Source: Anaerolineaceae bacterium
GTDB taxonomy: Bacteria; Chloroflexota; Anaerolineae; Anaerolineales; Anaerolineaceae
NCBI GenBank assembly: GCA_028714615.1
Contig: JAQTMA010000010.1
Span: 6,980 to 38,439 of the forward strand
Direction: 5' to 3'
DNA: 31,460 nt
Position 1 is the stretch's first letter, and each line of letters begins with the position of its first letter. The notes beneath the pieces are model-generated. The model searched no databases, was not told the origin of the DNA, and worked only from the letters and a program-made list of their open reading frames with translations. Position numbers and translations under genes: made by a program. Positions 15,696 through 23,726 of the stretch are shown piece after piece.

Positions 15696-16715
15696 ATGAA
15701 ACTCAGTCTCGATGTGATCGGCTACGGTGGATATTTTACCAAGGACAATGAAAAGCTATCTTTGGAGGATGCCATCCGAAGAGCTGCAAAATTCGGTTAT
15801 GATGCTGCCTGCATTTTTGCACATCGTCCCCTTGGTTTTCCGATGGATTTTAGCAAAGACCGCCGAAAGAAACTGGTAGATCTTTACCAGGAGCTGGATC
15901 TGGAGGTAGGTGGAATTGTCTGCTGCAATAATTTCGTGGATGCCAACCATGTGCTGGTTTTCAATACAGAAAAAGAGGTCATGTACACCGAACAATGTAT
16001 TGACCTGGCTGAGGCGCTTGGAGGCAACCTAGTTCGGGTGATGGCCTCTCTCTGGGGATACTTCCAGAACCCGTGGGCGGGTCAGGGGTACGGGCTCCCC
16101 AGTTTTGAGGCGCGATCACGCCGGGTTTCACGAGGGGAAGATTTCCTTGATGCCTGGCACCAGGTGCGGATTGCATTGACCGAAGTGGCGAAATATGCTC
16201 AGGATAAGGGAATTACTTTAGCTTTACAAACTCACCCGGAAATTACCGGCAACAATGACGAAACGCTCGAGATGCTGGCGGAGGTGGGTGTAGAGAGCCT
16301 GCAGGTAGGTGTGGACCTGCCCCTGATGGAAGCGTATGACCCTGGGTCCGTGCGCAAAACAGTGCTGAAAATGGGAAAACATATGGTTTATTCTCATACG
16401 ATCTCCCTGGCAAGCAACTTAACCATTGGTGGAGCGCCATACGGTTGGGAAGAAGTCACTCCGGGCACCGAGCGTGACCCCCTTCCATGGAAGACCTTTA
16501 TTGAGGCCTGTAAAGAGATCGACTATCAAGGCTTGTTCTCTCATGAGCAGTGCTCCCCAATCCTGGTGAAAGGTCACCAACTGGGTGGTCTTGCTATCAT
16601 CGACGAACGCTATGTCGATTCTCGGAATTACTTCCACAAGATCTTCAAGCAACTCGATTGTTATTCGGGTCACAAACCCGAAATAGTTGAATATAGCGCG
16701 ATTGAATATGCCTAA
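15696..16715 (+). CDS. Second TIM-barrel sugar isomerase/epimerase-like protein
   Basis: 339 aa, of the same xylose-isomerase-like fold but distant from the preceding protein. Strand motifs: LALQTHPEITGNNDETLEML, LQVGVDLPLMEAYD, VYSHTISLASN and GLFSHEQCSP. Probable ligands are Asp207, His234 and Glu284. The first ligand position holds Gln178 where most relatives have Glu, so metal binding may differ. GAGAGGA lies 9 nt before the ATG. The DNA is visibly less GC-rich than 8.5-15.6 kb, like the transporter ATPase and permease that follow, which suggests a separate origin. Substrate unknown; likely works on the imported compound. Confidence 0.85.
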   Translation: MKLSLDVIGYGGYFTKDNEKLSLEDAIRRAAKFGYDAACIFAHRPLGFPMDFSKDRRKKLVDLYQELDLEVGGIVCCNNFVDANHVLVFNTEKEVMYTEQCIDLAEALGGNLVRVMASLWGYFQNPWAGQGYGLPSFEARSRRVSRGEDFLDAWHQVRIALTEVAKYAQDKGITLALQTHPEITGNNDETLEMLAEVGVESLQVGVDLPLMEAYDPGSVRKTVLKMGKHMVYSHTISLASNLTIGGAPYGWEEVTPGTERDPLPWKTFIEACKEIDYQGLFSHEQCSPILVKGHQLGGLAIIDERYVDSRNYFHKIFKQLDCYSGHKPEIVEYSAIEYA

Positions 16716-16740
16716 ATAACCAATCCCTTTCCCCGGAAGT

Positions 16741-16770
16741 CCTGTTGCGATACATCTGTATCGCAACAGG
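16741..16770. terminator. Strong intercistronic hairpin without a T-run
   Basis: CCTGTTGCGATAC (16741-16753) pairs exactly with GTATCGCAACAGG (16758-16770) around a 4-nt loop. It lies 26 nt after the isomerase stop and before the importer genes. There is no T-run, so it could be a processing or stabilising stem, a rho-dependent end or a weak terminator. Confidence 0.55.
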
Positions 16771-16883
16771 TAAACCAACTCGGCCCAATTAACTTGATAC
16801 TCCAATCCGGTAATTCTGCTTTTCCTGAAGCCAGACTTTAAACCTCAATGATCGGGAGGCATGTGACGCTTGTGGACCGGAAA

Positions 16884-18368
16884 ATGTTATTACAAGTAGA
16901 AGGTTGTAGCAAAAGCTACCCCGGTGTGACAGCCTTCTCTAAGGTCGATTTCGACCTCTATGAAGGGGAGATCCATTGCGTCGTTGGTGAAAACGGTGCA
17001 GGGAAATCCACGTTCATTAAAATGCTTTCAGGGGCAATCAAGCCTGATGAAGGCACGATCATGATTGCCGGGCAGCAATATACCTCCCTTACCCCCGCAC
17101 TTGCCCATCACCTGGGCATTCAGACCATCTATCAAGAAATTTCCCTGGCGCCTGACCTGACCGTAGCAGAGAATATATTTATGGGGAGAGAACCGGTCAA
17201 CCGTTTTGGTTTCGTCGAATATTCCACCCTCAACCGCGAATCGAAAAAACTTCTGGATAATCTCCAAATTGACCTCAGAGTTGATATTCCAGTAGGCAGC
17301 CTAACCATCCCAGAACGACAGTCTGTTCAAATTGCCAGAGCGATGGCTCTGGAAGCCAAGGTGTTTATCCTTGATGAGCCCACGGCTTCTTATAGTACAA
17401 GCGAGATCTGCAATCTCCTGGATTTGGTAAAGCAGATTGCTCAAACAGGCGTTGGGGTCATCTATATCTCTCATCATCTGGAAGAAGTGTTCAATATCCA
17501 CGACCGGATAACCGTCTTGCGGGATGGGATTAAGGTCGCTACCCACGGTAAGAATGAGGTTTCTGAAGAAACGATTATCAGTGAGATGGTGGGAAGAGAT
17601 GTCAGCAAATTCTACGCCCGCGAGCGTGTGGATGTCGATTATTCAAAATCTATCGAGTTTACAAATTTTTGTCGCGGAAATGTTGTGCAAAATGTCTCCT
17701 TCAAGGTCCACAAAGGAGAAATTGTCGGATTTGCCGGCATGGTAGGTTCAGGAAGGACTGAACTAGCCAGGCTGATATTTGGCGCAGACCGAAAGTCCAA
17801 TGGGAAAATTTCAATCGAAGGAAGAGAGATCAAGATCAATAATCCTGGAAATGCGATTGCTGCTGGACTCTCCTTACTCACTGAAGATCGGCAGAAAACT
17901 GGGTTGATCCTTGAGCATAGCCTGGAATGGAATGTGTCCCTCGCCCACCTAAACAATTCCGGTGGACAGTTGATCAATGAGCGGAAGGAGAGCGAGTCTG
18001 TCAGCCATTACGTTGACGAAATCAACATCCGAACACCCAGCATTCAGCAAATCGCCAGGAATTTATCAGGTGGCAATCAACAAAAGGTTGTCCTGGCGAA
18101 ATGGCTCTACGCAGATGCAAACCTGATCATTTTCGACGAGCCGACCCGCGGGATCGACATCGGCGCCAAAGAAGAAATCTATAAGTTGATGGTTCAGCTC
18201 GCCAAACAGGGAAAATACATCCTGATGATTTCTTCAGATATGCCGGAATTGATCGCCATGTGTGATCGGGTGATTGTGATGCGGAAGGGTCAGATAGTCG
18301 GCGAAATCGGGCGGGAGCAGTTAAGTGAGGAGAGCATCCTAACCTGCTCCATTGGAGGAACAATATGA
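16884..18368 (+). CDS. Sugar ABC transporter, duplicated ATP-binding protein (RbsA/MglA type)
   Basis: About 494 aa; powers a CUT2-class importer. The first nucleotide-binding domain has Walker A GENGAGKST (residues 35-43) and Walker B VFILDEPTAS (~159-168). Its signature region reads SLTIPERQSVQIARA, so the usual glycine-rich LSxGQ is changed. The second domain has a degenerate Walker A (GMVGSGRTELARLIFG, normal for this class), a canonical LSGGNQQKVVLAKWL and LIIFDEPTRGIDIG. The start is uncertain: ATG 16848 and GTG codons at 16863 and 16872 are in frame, but homology begins at ATG 16884. Translationally coupled to the permease (ATGA). Ribose, galactose, inositol, xylose and related compounds are typical cargoes. 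Confidence 0.93.
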   Translation: MLLQVEGCSKSYPGVTAFSKVDFDLYEGEIHCVVGENGAGKSTFIKMLSGAIKPDEGTIMIAGQQYTSLTPALAHHLGIQTIYQEISLAPDLTVAENIFMGREPVNRFGFVEYSTLNRESKKLLDNLQIDLRVDIPVGSLTIPERQSVQIARAMALEAKVFILDEPTASYSTSEICNLLDLVKQIAQTGVGVIYISHHLEEVFNIHDRITVLRDGIKVATHGKNEVSEETIISEMVGRDVSKFYARERVDVDYSKSIEFTNFCRGNVVQNVSFKVHKGEIVGFAGMVGSGRTELARLIFGADRKSNGKISIEGREIKINNPGNAIAAGLSLLTEDRQKTGLILEHSLEWNVSLAHLNNSGGQLINERKESESVSHYVDEINIRTPSIQQIARNLSGGNQQKVVLAKWLYADANLIIFDEPTRGIDIGAKEEIYKLMVQLAKQGKYILMISSDMPELIAMCDRVIVMRKGQIVGEIGREQLSEESILTCSIGGTI

Positions 18369-19348
18369 GTGTTACCACTGAGCTAAAAAAACAACAGGGG
18401 AAATGGAAAAGCCGAACGAATACCTCTGTCTATTACCTTTTGGGTATTCTCATTTTTGCAGGTATTGGGATGACAATGCTAGATCCGAACTTTCTCACGG
18501 TTCGGAACTTGTTTAACGTCCTCAACCAGCAATCCACGATCGGGATCGTAACGCTGGGTGTTGCGATTGCGTTGATTGCCGGGTGCATTGATCTTACCGT
18601 TGGCAATGTGCTTGCTTCCACAGCAGCTATTGCTGCTTTGATGATAACGGCTGGATGGAGTGATGTTTATGTGATCCTCTTCACTCTACTTGCCGGTCTC
18701 ATTGCAGGTACGATCAATGGAATCATTGTGGTCAAGACGCGCATCGATACATTTATCGCAACCCTGGGTCTGATGAGTGTTTACCAGGGGATCGCGTTGA
18801 TTATCCCGCGAGGGAACAATATCTACTTAAATAACAAGTTTGGATGGTTTGGCACCTTCCGAATAGCCGATATCGTCCCAATTCCGGTGATCTACTTCGC
18901 GCTCATTACCATCACTGTCTATTTCCTTATGAGGTTTACGAAATTTGGCAGAAAGCTTTATTCGATCGGGGGAAACCCTGAAGCAGCCTTCCTGGCTGGC
19001 ATCAATTTGGACCTCAATAGAATCATTGCCTATTCTATCAGCGGCTTGTTTGCCGCATTTACCTCGCTAATAGTCATATCACGCATCGGGCAATCTCAGC
19101 CGGCAATGGGTTCTTCTTATCCATTAGAAGCCATTGCAGCGGCCGTTATTGGAGGGGTTGCCCTTACCGGGGGAAAGGGCACAATCCCGGGCACCGTTTT
19201 GGGTGTGATTCTACTGGGCCTTATTCGGAATTCCTTGAATTTGCTTCGCGTACCAAATTTCTATCAGTATGTCATGCTCGGTGGAGTCATCATCATCGCC
19301 GTAGCATTAAGCAGTATCGGGGCTTTTAGAAGGAATGGCAAATCTTGA
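18365..19348 (+). CDS. Sugar ABC transporter permease (RbsC type)
   Basis: 327 aa, strongly hydrophobic with about 8-10 membrane segments (for example YYLLGILIFAGIGMTML, IGIVTLGVAIALIAGCIDLT, VILFTLLAGLIAGTINGIIV). The branched-chain/RbsC family loop is seen as FTKFGRKLYSIGGNPEAAFLAGI, the site that contacts the ATPase. SSYPLEAIAAAVIGGVALTGGKGTIPGTVLG is another family hallmark. It overlaps the ATPase stop by 4 nt and ends 29 nt before the receptor ATG. One permease gene is enough because CUT2 systems use a homodimer. Confidence 0.94.
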   Translation: MSVTTELKKQQGKWKSRTNTSVYYLLGILIFAGIGMTMLDPNFLTVRNLFNVLNQQSTIGIVTLGVAIALIAGCIDLTVGNVLASTAAIAALMITAGWSDVYVILFTLLAGLIAGTINGIIVVKTRIDTFIATLGLMSVYQGIALIIPRGNNIYLNNKFGWFGTFRIADIVPIPVIYFALITITVYFLMRFTKFGRKLYSIGGNPEAAFLAGINLDLNRIIAYSISGLFAAFTSLIVISRIGQSQPAMGSSYPLEAIAAAVIGGVALTGGKGTIPGTVLGVILLGLIRNSLNLLRVPNFYQYVMLGGVIIIAVALSSIGAFRRNGKS

Positions 19349-19377
19349 TCCACCCACAACCAAGTAAGGAGGATGAA

Positions 19378-21399
19378 ATGAAGGTTCTAAAGAATTTGAT
19401 TGCTCTCGTCGCAACACTGGTAATGGTGGTCACGATGGTTGGCTGCGCTGCACCTGCCGCCACCGTAGTCCCCACAACCGTAACAAAACCCACCACTGCA
19501 CCGACGACGGCGCCATCCGTCGGCAAGAAGATATACAAGATTGGCTACATTCAGTATTCATCGGATGCGTACTACCAGAACCAGGCAGATGCAGCCAAGC
19601 TGGTGGAGAAATACATCAATGAAAACGAGAAGGACTGGGGCATCGAGATGACCTTCGTCACCTCGGAAGGCAAGCCCGAAACAGAACTGGCCAACATCGA
19701 GGACTTCATTGCCAAGAAGATGGACGCCGTTATCGACTTCACGGGTGCTGCCGCCACCGCGCAGCAGGGAGCTCAGGAAGCCAACAAGGCCAACATCCCC
19801 TTCTTCGTGGTCGGCTCGACAGCGGCGGATGGTCCGGGCAAGGTGACATCCACCATCAAGGGTGACTTTGTGGAAATGGGTGGGAAGATTGGCAAATATC
19901 TAGCCGACAACTATCCTAACGCCAAGATTGCCATTGTCGAGGGCACGCTGGGGCAGGGCATCGTCGAATATTTCGAGGAAGGTTTCCAGAAGAACCTGGG
20001 TCCCAACAACAAGATCGTCATCAAAGCGCCCAGCGATTGGAACGCCGAGAAATCCCAGAACATCATGAACGACTGGCTGGCCAACTATCATGGCGAGTTC
20101 GACATGGTGTACGCCATGAACGCCGACATCTACCTGGGTGTGGTGCGGGCTCTCAAGGACGCTGGGAAGCTCAATAATCCCATCAAAGTCATCACCCACA
20201 ACGGTCGCCCGGAAGATGCGAAGGGTGTGGCGGATGGCGATGCCATCGCGACCCTGGCCAACTCCCCCACCTACGAATCAGGCGTCCTGCTGAAAGTGGT
20301 GACCACTTTCCTGCAGGGTGGCCAGGTTCCTCCGCTGGTCATTACCCCTTCGGTGTTGGTAGACAAGACCAATCCCCAGGCTCTCCTGGGTTGGGAACTG
20401 GATAAGGGCGTCAAAGCCTTCCAGGAATATGTGATTACCGCCGGCGCCACCACTGCGCCGACGACGGCGCCATCCGTCGGCAAGAAGATATACAAGATTG
20501 GCTACATTCAGTATTCATCGGATGCGTACTACCAGAACCAGGCAGATGCAGCCAAGCTGGTGGAGAAATACATCAATGAAAACGAGAAGGACTGGGGCAT
20601 CGAGATGACCTTCGTCACCTCGGAAGGCAAGCCCGAAACAGAACTGGCCAACATCGAGGACTTCATTGCCAAGAAGATGGACGCCGTTATCGACTTCACG
20701 GGTGCTGCCGCCACCGCGCAGCAGGGAGCTCAGGAAGCCAACAAGGCCAACATCCCCTTCTTCGTGGTCGGCTCGACAGCGGCGGATGGTCCGGGCAAGG
20801 TGACATCCACCATCAAGGGTGACTTTGTGGAAATGGGTGGGAAGATTGGCAAATATCTAGCCGACAACTATCCTAACGCCAAGATTGCCATTGTCGAGGG
20901 CACGCTGGGGCAGGGCATCGTCGAATATTTCGAGGAAGGTTTCCAGAAGAACCTGGGTCCCAACAACAAGATCGTCATCAAAGCGCCCAGCGATTGGAAC
21001 GCCGAGAAATCCCAGAACATCATGAACGACTGGCTGGCCAACTATCATGGCGAGTTCGACATGGTGTACGCCATGAACGCCGACATCTACCTGGGTGTGG
21101 TGCGGGCTCTCAAGGACGCTGGGAAGCTCAATAATCCCATCAAAGTCATCACCCACAACGGTCGCCCGGAAGATGCGAAGGGTGTGGCGGATGGCGATGC
21201 CATCGCGACCCTGGCCAACTCCCCCACCTACGAATCAGGCGTCCTGCTGAAAGTGGTGACCACTTTCCTGCAGGGTGGCCAGGTTCCTCCGCTGGTCATT
21301 ACCCCTTCGGTGCTGGTAGACAAGACCAATCCCCAGGCTCTTCTGGGTTGGGAACTGGATAAGGGCGTCAAAGCCTTCCAGGAATTCAAAATTCAATAA
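19378..21399 (+). CDS. Sugar-binding lipoprotein with two near-identical fused receptor domains
   Basis: 673 aa. A lipoprotein signal (hydrophobic stretch then MVGC, lipid-modified Cys23) is followed by a Thr/Ala/Pro linker and two periplasmic-binding-protein domains of the RbsB type (KIGYIQYSSDAYYQNQ, IDFTGAAATAQQGAQEANK, ITHNGRPEDAKG). Domain 1 covers ~50-350 and domain 2 ~370-669. They are the same domain repeated, differing only in the linker and extreme C-terminus. An ordinary CUT2 receptor has one domain of ~300 aa. AAGGAGG (19366-19372) lies 5 nt before ATG 19378, which fixes the start; an in-frame TTG at 19345 would translate through that site. Coding composition is richer in GC than the adjacent ATPase and permease. 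Delivers the cargo to the RbsC-type permease. Confidence 0.92.
   Translation: MKVLKNLIALVATLVMVVTMVGCAAPAATVVPTTVTKPTTAPTTAPSVGKKIYKIGYIQYSSDAYYQNQADAAKLVEKYINENEKDWGIEMTFVTSEGKPETELANIEDFIAKKMDAVIDFTGAAATAQQGAQEANKANIPFFVVGSTAADGPGKVTSTIKGDFVEMGGKIGKYLADNYPNAKIAIVEGTLGQGIVEYFEEGFQKNLGPNNKIVIKAPSDWNAEKSQNIMNDWLANYHGEFDMVYAMNADIYLGVVRALKDAGKLNNPIKVITHNGRPEDAKGVADGDAIATLANSPTYESGVLLKVVTTFLQGGQVPPLVITPSVLVDKTNPQALLGWELDKGVKAFQEYVITAGATTAPTTAPSVGKKIYKIGYIQYSSDAYYQNQADAAKLVEKYINENEKDWGIEMTFVTSEGKPETELANIEDFIAKKMDAVIDFTGAAATAQQGAQEANKANIPFFVVGSTAADGPGKVTSTIKGDFVEMGGKIGKYLADNYPNAKIAIVEGTLGQGIVEYFEEGFQKNLGPNNKIVIKAPSDWNAEKSQNIMNDWLANYHGEFDMVYAMNADIYLGVVRALKDAGKLNNPIKVITHNGRPEDAKGVADGDAIATLANSPTYESGVLLKVVTTFLQGGQVPPLVITPSVLVDKTNPQALLGWELDKGVKAFQEFKIQ
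19490..21385 (+). repeat. Near-perfect tandem duplication, 939 bp copies at a 957-bp period
   Basis: 19490-20428 and 20447-21385 align without gaps at an offset of 957. I read only three differences: 19500 A versus 20457 G, 20356 T versus 21313 C, and 20385 C versus 21342 T. All are synonymous. The 18 bp between the copies (20429-20446) encodes a short new linker. The copies stay in one frame, giving the two-domain receptor. Confidence 0.95.
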
Positions 21400-21420
21400 A
21401 CTACCCAGATAGTGAGATGA

Positions 21421-21455
21421 AGGGGCGTGCTTTCAGGTGTAGAGCACGCCCCTTT
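21421..21455 (+). terminator. GC-rich hairpin after the receptor gene
   Basis: AGGGGCGTGCT (21421-21431) pairs exactly with AGCACGCCCCT (21443-21453) around an 11-nt loop, followed by only a short T stretch. It lies 21 nt after the receptor stop. It may terminate transcription, or protect the 3' end of the importer mRNA while allowing read-through into the UroD-like gene. Confidence 0.75.
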
Positions 21456-21502
21456 CAAACAAATACCGAGTTTTCACATATGGGAGAGGAAGCTTCTCAG
21501 AT

Positions 21503-22921
21503 ATGGATACCCATTCTGAATTTCAGAAGAGATTAAACCGCTACGTCACTGCAAATTATAACGAGAAACCTGATAGAGTCCCTTTGAGGATCTTTGCCGA
21601 GGAATTTGCAGCGAAGTATAGCGGATATAATAATTTTGAAGTCGCCATCAACCACGAGTTGCAATTTGACGTCAACCGAAAGTTTGCCGTCGAAACAGGG
21701 ATTGATGCAATCCAAACCAATTCTGTGGTGAATTGGTTCGGGATGCAGAAAGCGCTTGGATGGGAGGGGATTAACTATCCTGGGATTGGCTTACCCGTGG
21801 ATTCCACCAATCAATGGAGCGAGCCAACTACCGACGAGAATGCCTTTTTAAAAGCGTCTGAATATGATGAGTTCATCGACGATCCAACCCCTTTTTTGGT
21901 GAATAAGTGGCTACCTCGTTTTACCCGCCATATTAAACAACCCGGGCAAGCGGTGACCTATGAACACAATATGTCATTGATCAATGGGGTTATGGCATAT
22001 GACAAATTCTTCGGTACCTGGGGCGCAAAGACAGCCGAATTAATCAACGCCGGTGTGGTTCCCGCTGTTGCTTCCGTATTAAAAGCGCCTCTGGATATTA
22101 TCGGGGATAAGCTGCGAGGCTACGTCAATTTGTGTTATGACCTGCACCAATGTCGCGATAAGGTGATTGCGGCATGCGAAGCCCTGATGCCGCATCTCGC
22201 GAATCTCGTGATAGGCGGCGCAGATCCGGATCGGAATATTCCATCGATTATCTGGATGCATCGTGGCTGCATCCCTTTTATCTCTCGCAAGGACTTCGAT
22301 GAGATTTATTGGCCAACTCTGAAACCCATTGTAGAAGAATTATGGGCGCAGGGACACCAGATTATCTTTTATGCCGAAGGGAACTGGGATCATCATCTCA
22401 ATGCATTTGCCGAATTGCCGGAAAAAAGCATCATTTTCCATTGTGATAAAACGGATATTAACCAAGCGCATCAAGTCCTGGGGAAAAAGTTTTGCCTGAG
22501 CGGTGGCGTCTCAAATGATCTGTTGGCCAGGGGAGCCCCAGAGGAAGTAAAAGCTACATGTAAAAAGGTGATCGATACAGTTGGTCAGGATGGCGGATAT
22601 ATTATGGACGCCAGCGCATTGATCATGAATGATGCTCGGACGGAAAATGTAAAAGCCATGATCGACTTTACCCTCGATTATGGGGTGTATAATACGTCGA
22701 GCTTACCCTCCCTGGCGGAGATTAAACAAATATCCAGACCGGAATCTACCACCCAAATCAAGTATCCAGAACAAAAACGCAAACCAGGTGTCTGCATCCC
22801 TTGGGCAGAGAAACGACAAGAATTGCCTCAAATTGTGGAAAGAGAAGAACTCGTGCAAAAAGTATGGGAAGATGTCGACAGTTTAGGGTATGGTTTTTGT
22901 TGGGTGAATTTAACCTGGTAA
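21503..22921 (+). CDS. Uroporphyrinogen-decarboxylase-fold (MtaA-like) protein lacking the MtaA zinc ligands
   Basis: 472 aa. The second half follows the UroD/MtaA pattern: ISRKDFDEIYWPTLKPIVEEL, then QIIFYAEGNWDHHL where MtaA has the HxC motif, then VLGKKFCLSGGVSNDLLARGAPEEV, then GGYIMDASALIMNDARTENVKAM where MtaA has GC. By my alignment the three zinc ligands of MtaA (His, Cys, Cys) are Tyr290, Glu292 and about Ala372 here. UroD-family members beside corrinoid proteins usually transfer methyl groups between cobalamin and an acceptor. A thiol acceptor (coenzyme M) needs the zinc site, so another acceptor or role is likely. The neighbours are both corrinoid-maintenance proteins. The gene is AT-richer than its downstream neighbours. 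Not heme biosynthesis by context. Confidence 0.8.
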   Translation: MDTHSEFQKRLNRYVTANYNEKPDRVPLRIFAEEFAAKYSGYNNFEVAINHELQFDVNRKFAVETGIDAIQTNSVVNWFGMQKALGWEGINYPGIGLPVDSTNQWSEPTTDENAFLKASEYDEFIDDPTPFLVNKWLPRFTRHIKQPGQAVTYEHNMSLINGVMAYDKFFGTWGAKTAELINAGVVPAVASVLKAPLDIIGDKLRGYVNLCYDLHQCRDKVIAACEALMPHLANLVIGGADPDRNIPSIIWMHRGCIPFISRKDFDEIYWPTLKPIVEELWAQGHQIIFYAEGNWDHHLNAFAELPEKSIIFHCDKTDINQAHQVLGKKFCLSGGVSNDLLARGAPEEVKATCKKVIDTVGQDGGYIMDASALIMNDARTENVKAMIDFTLDYGVYNTSSLPSLAEIKQISRPESTTQIKYPEQKRKPGVCIPWAEKRQELPQIVEREELVQKVWEDVDSLGYGFCWVNLTW

Positions 22922-23021
22922 GCGTCGATTACCAACAAATCCTTATCGGTATTTTGAAACTCAGGTTTCGTCCTGTGGAAAATATTTTACAATCATCGAT
23001 GTCTGTGGGAAAGATACGACC

Positions 23022-23726
23022 GTGATCTTCTCCGATTTTCAGTTTCAGGTAACATCCGACGACGTCCTTGCCGCACAGGGTGCAGACCCGGATCGACTGC
23101 GCGCCCGGCGGCCAGCACTGGTCGAATTAACCGAGCAGGCGGTTGAGATCGGCCAAGACCTCATCCAGCCGGTGGCCTTGCTGGAAGTATTCGCGGTAAA
23201 AACCTTCCATCACCATAAGCTGAGGTTGATGGACGGCCGTTGGCTAAGTGGCCCGCTGGTAGCGCAGCACCTGGCCGGCGCCGGACAAGTGGCTCTGGTA
23301 CTGGCGACCCTCGGCCCGGAAATTGACAGGCGCATCGAGAGCCTGATGAGCACAGACCCATTTACTGCCTTAGCCCTGGATACCTATGGCTCTGTGGCCG
23401 CGGAGTTGCTGGGACAGGAATTGTGCACCCGCATCTCCCAAATGGCAACGGACCAAGGCTTGAAACGCTCGATGGCGCTCAGCCCCGGAATGATCGGCTG
23501 GCCAGTAGAAGTTGGGCAAAAGGAATTGTTCAACATCTTACAACCTGAACCCAGTTTCCTCCAATTGACCTCCGGTTTCCAGATGATCCCCCGGAAATCC
23601 ATCTCCCGCGCCATGGGCCTGGGTGCAGAGATGAATGACAGCCTGGATCCCTGTGATTATTGCGCCGGACGGGGTTCCTGCGCTTATCGCTATCGAGGCC
23701 ATGTCGTCGATCGGATGGCGGAATGA
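23022..23726 (+). CDS. MetH activation-domain-like protein of a corrinoid methyltransferase system
   Basis: 234 aa from a GTG with GGGAAAG about 9 nt upstream. It resembles the vitamin-B12-dependent methionine synthase activation domain: LATLGPEIDRRI, ALALDTYGSVAAELLGQEL, LSPGMIGWPVEVGQKELFNIL and GFQMIPRKSISRAMGLG. In MetH this domain binds S-adenosylmethionine and helps to remethylate inactive cob(II)alamin. A short C-terminal Cys cluster, Cys211-x2-Cys214-x5-Cys220, could hold a metal or an iron-sulfur centre. Stand-alone versions are found with corrinoid methyltransferases. The stop overlaps the next gene by ATGA, so the two products are likely made together and may act on the same corrinoid protein. 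Confidence 0.83.
   Translation: MIFSDFQFQVTSDDVLAAQGADPDRLRARRPALVELTEQAVEIGQDLIQPVALLEVFAVKTFHHHKLRLMDGRWLSGPLVAQHLAGAGQVALVLATLGPEIDRRIESLMSTDPFTALALDTYGSVAAELLGQELCTRISQMATDQGLKRSMALSPGMIGWPVEVGQKELFNILQPEPSFLQLTSGFQMIPRKSISRAMGLGAEMNDSLDPCDYCAGRGSCAYRYRGHVVDRMAE

Noticed and set aside
8558..16715. Canonical myo-inositol (iol) pathway
   Set aside because: Gfo/Idh, PfkB and TIM-barrel proteins recall iol genes, but there is no IolD (TPP-dependent hydrolase) or convincing IolB/IolE signature, and the split transketolase and SAF oxidoreductase do not fit.
19490..21385. Receptor duplication as a pure assembly artefact
   Set aside because: The frame is kept, the junction linker is unique and three differences distinguish the copies, so a real duplication is favoured; verification is listed as a check.
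21503..22921. Heme-biosynthetic uroporphyrinogen decarboxylase
   Set aside because: It is much longer than HemE (~350 aa), diverges in the N-terminal half, and sits among corrinoid methyltransferase genes with no heme genes nearby.
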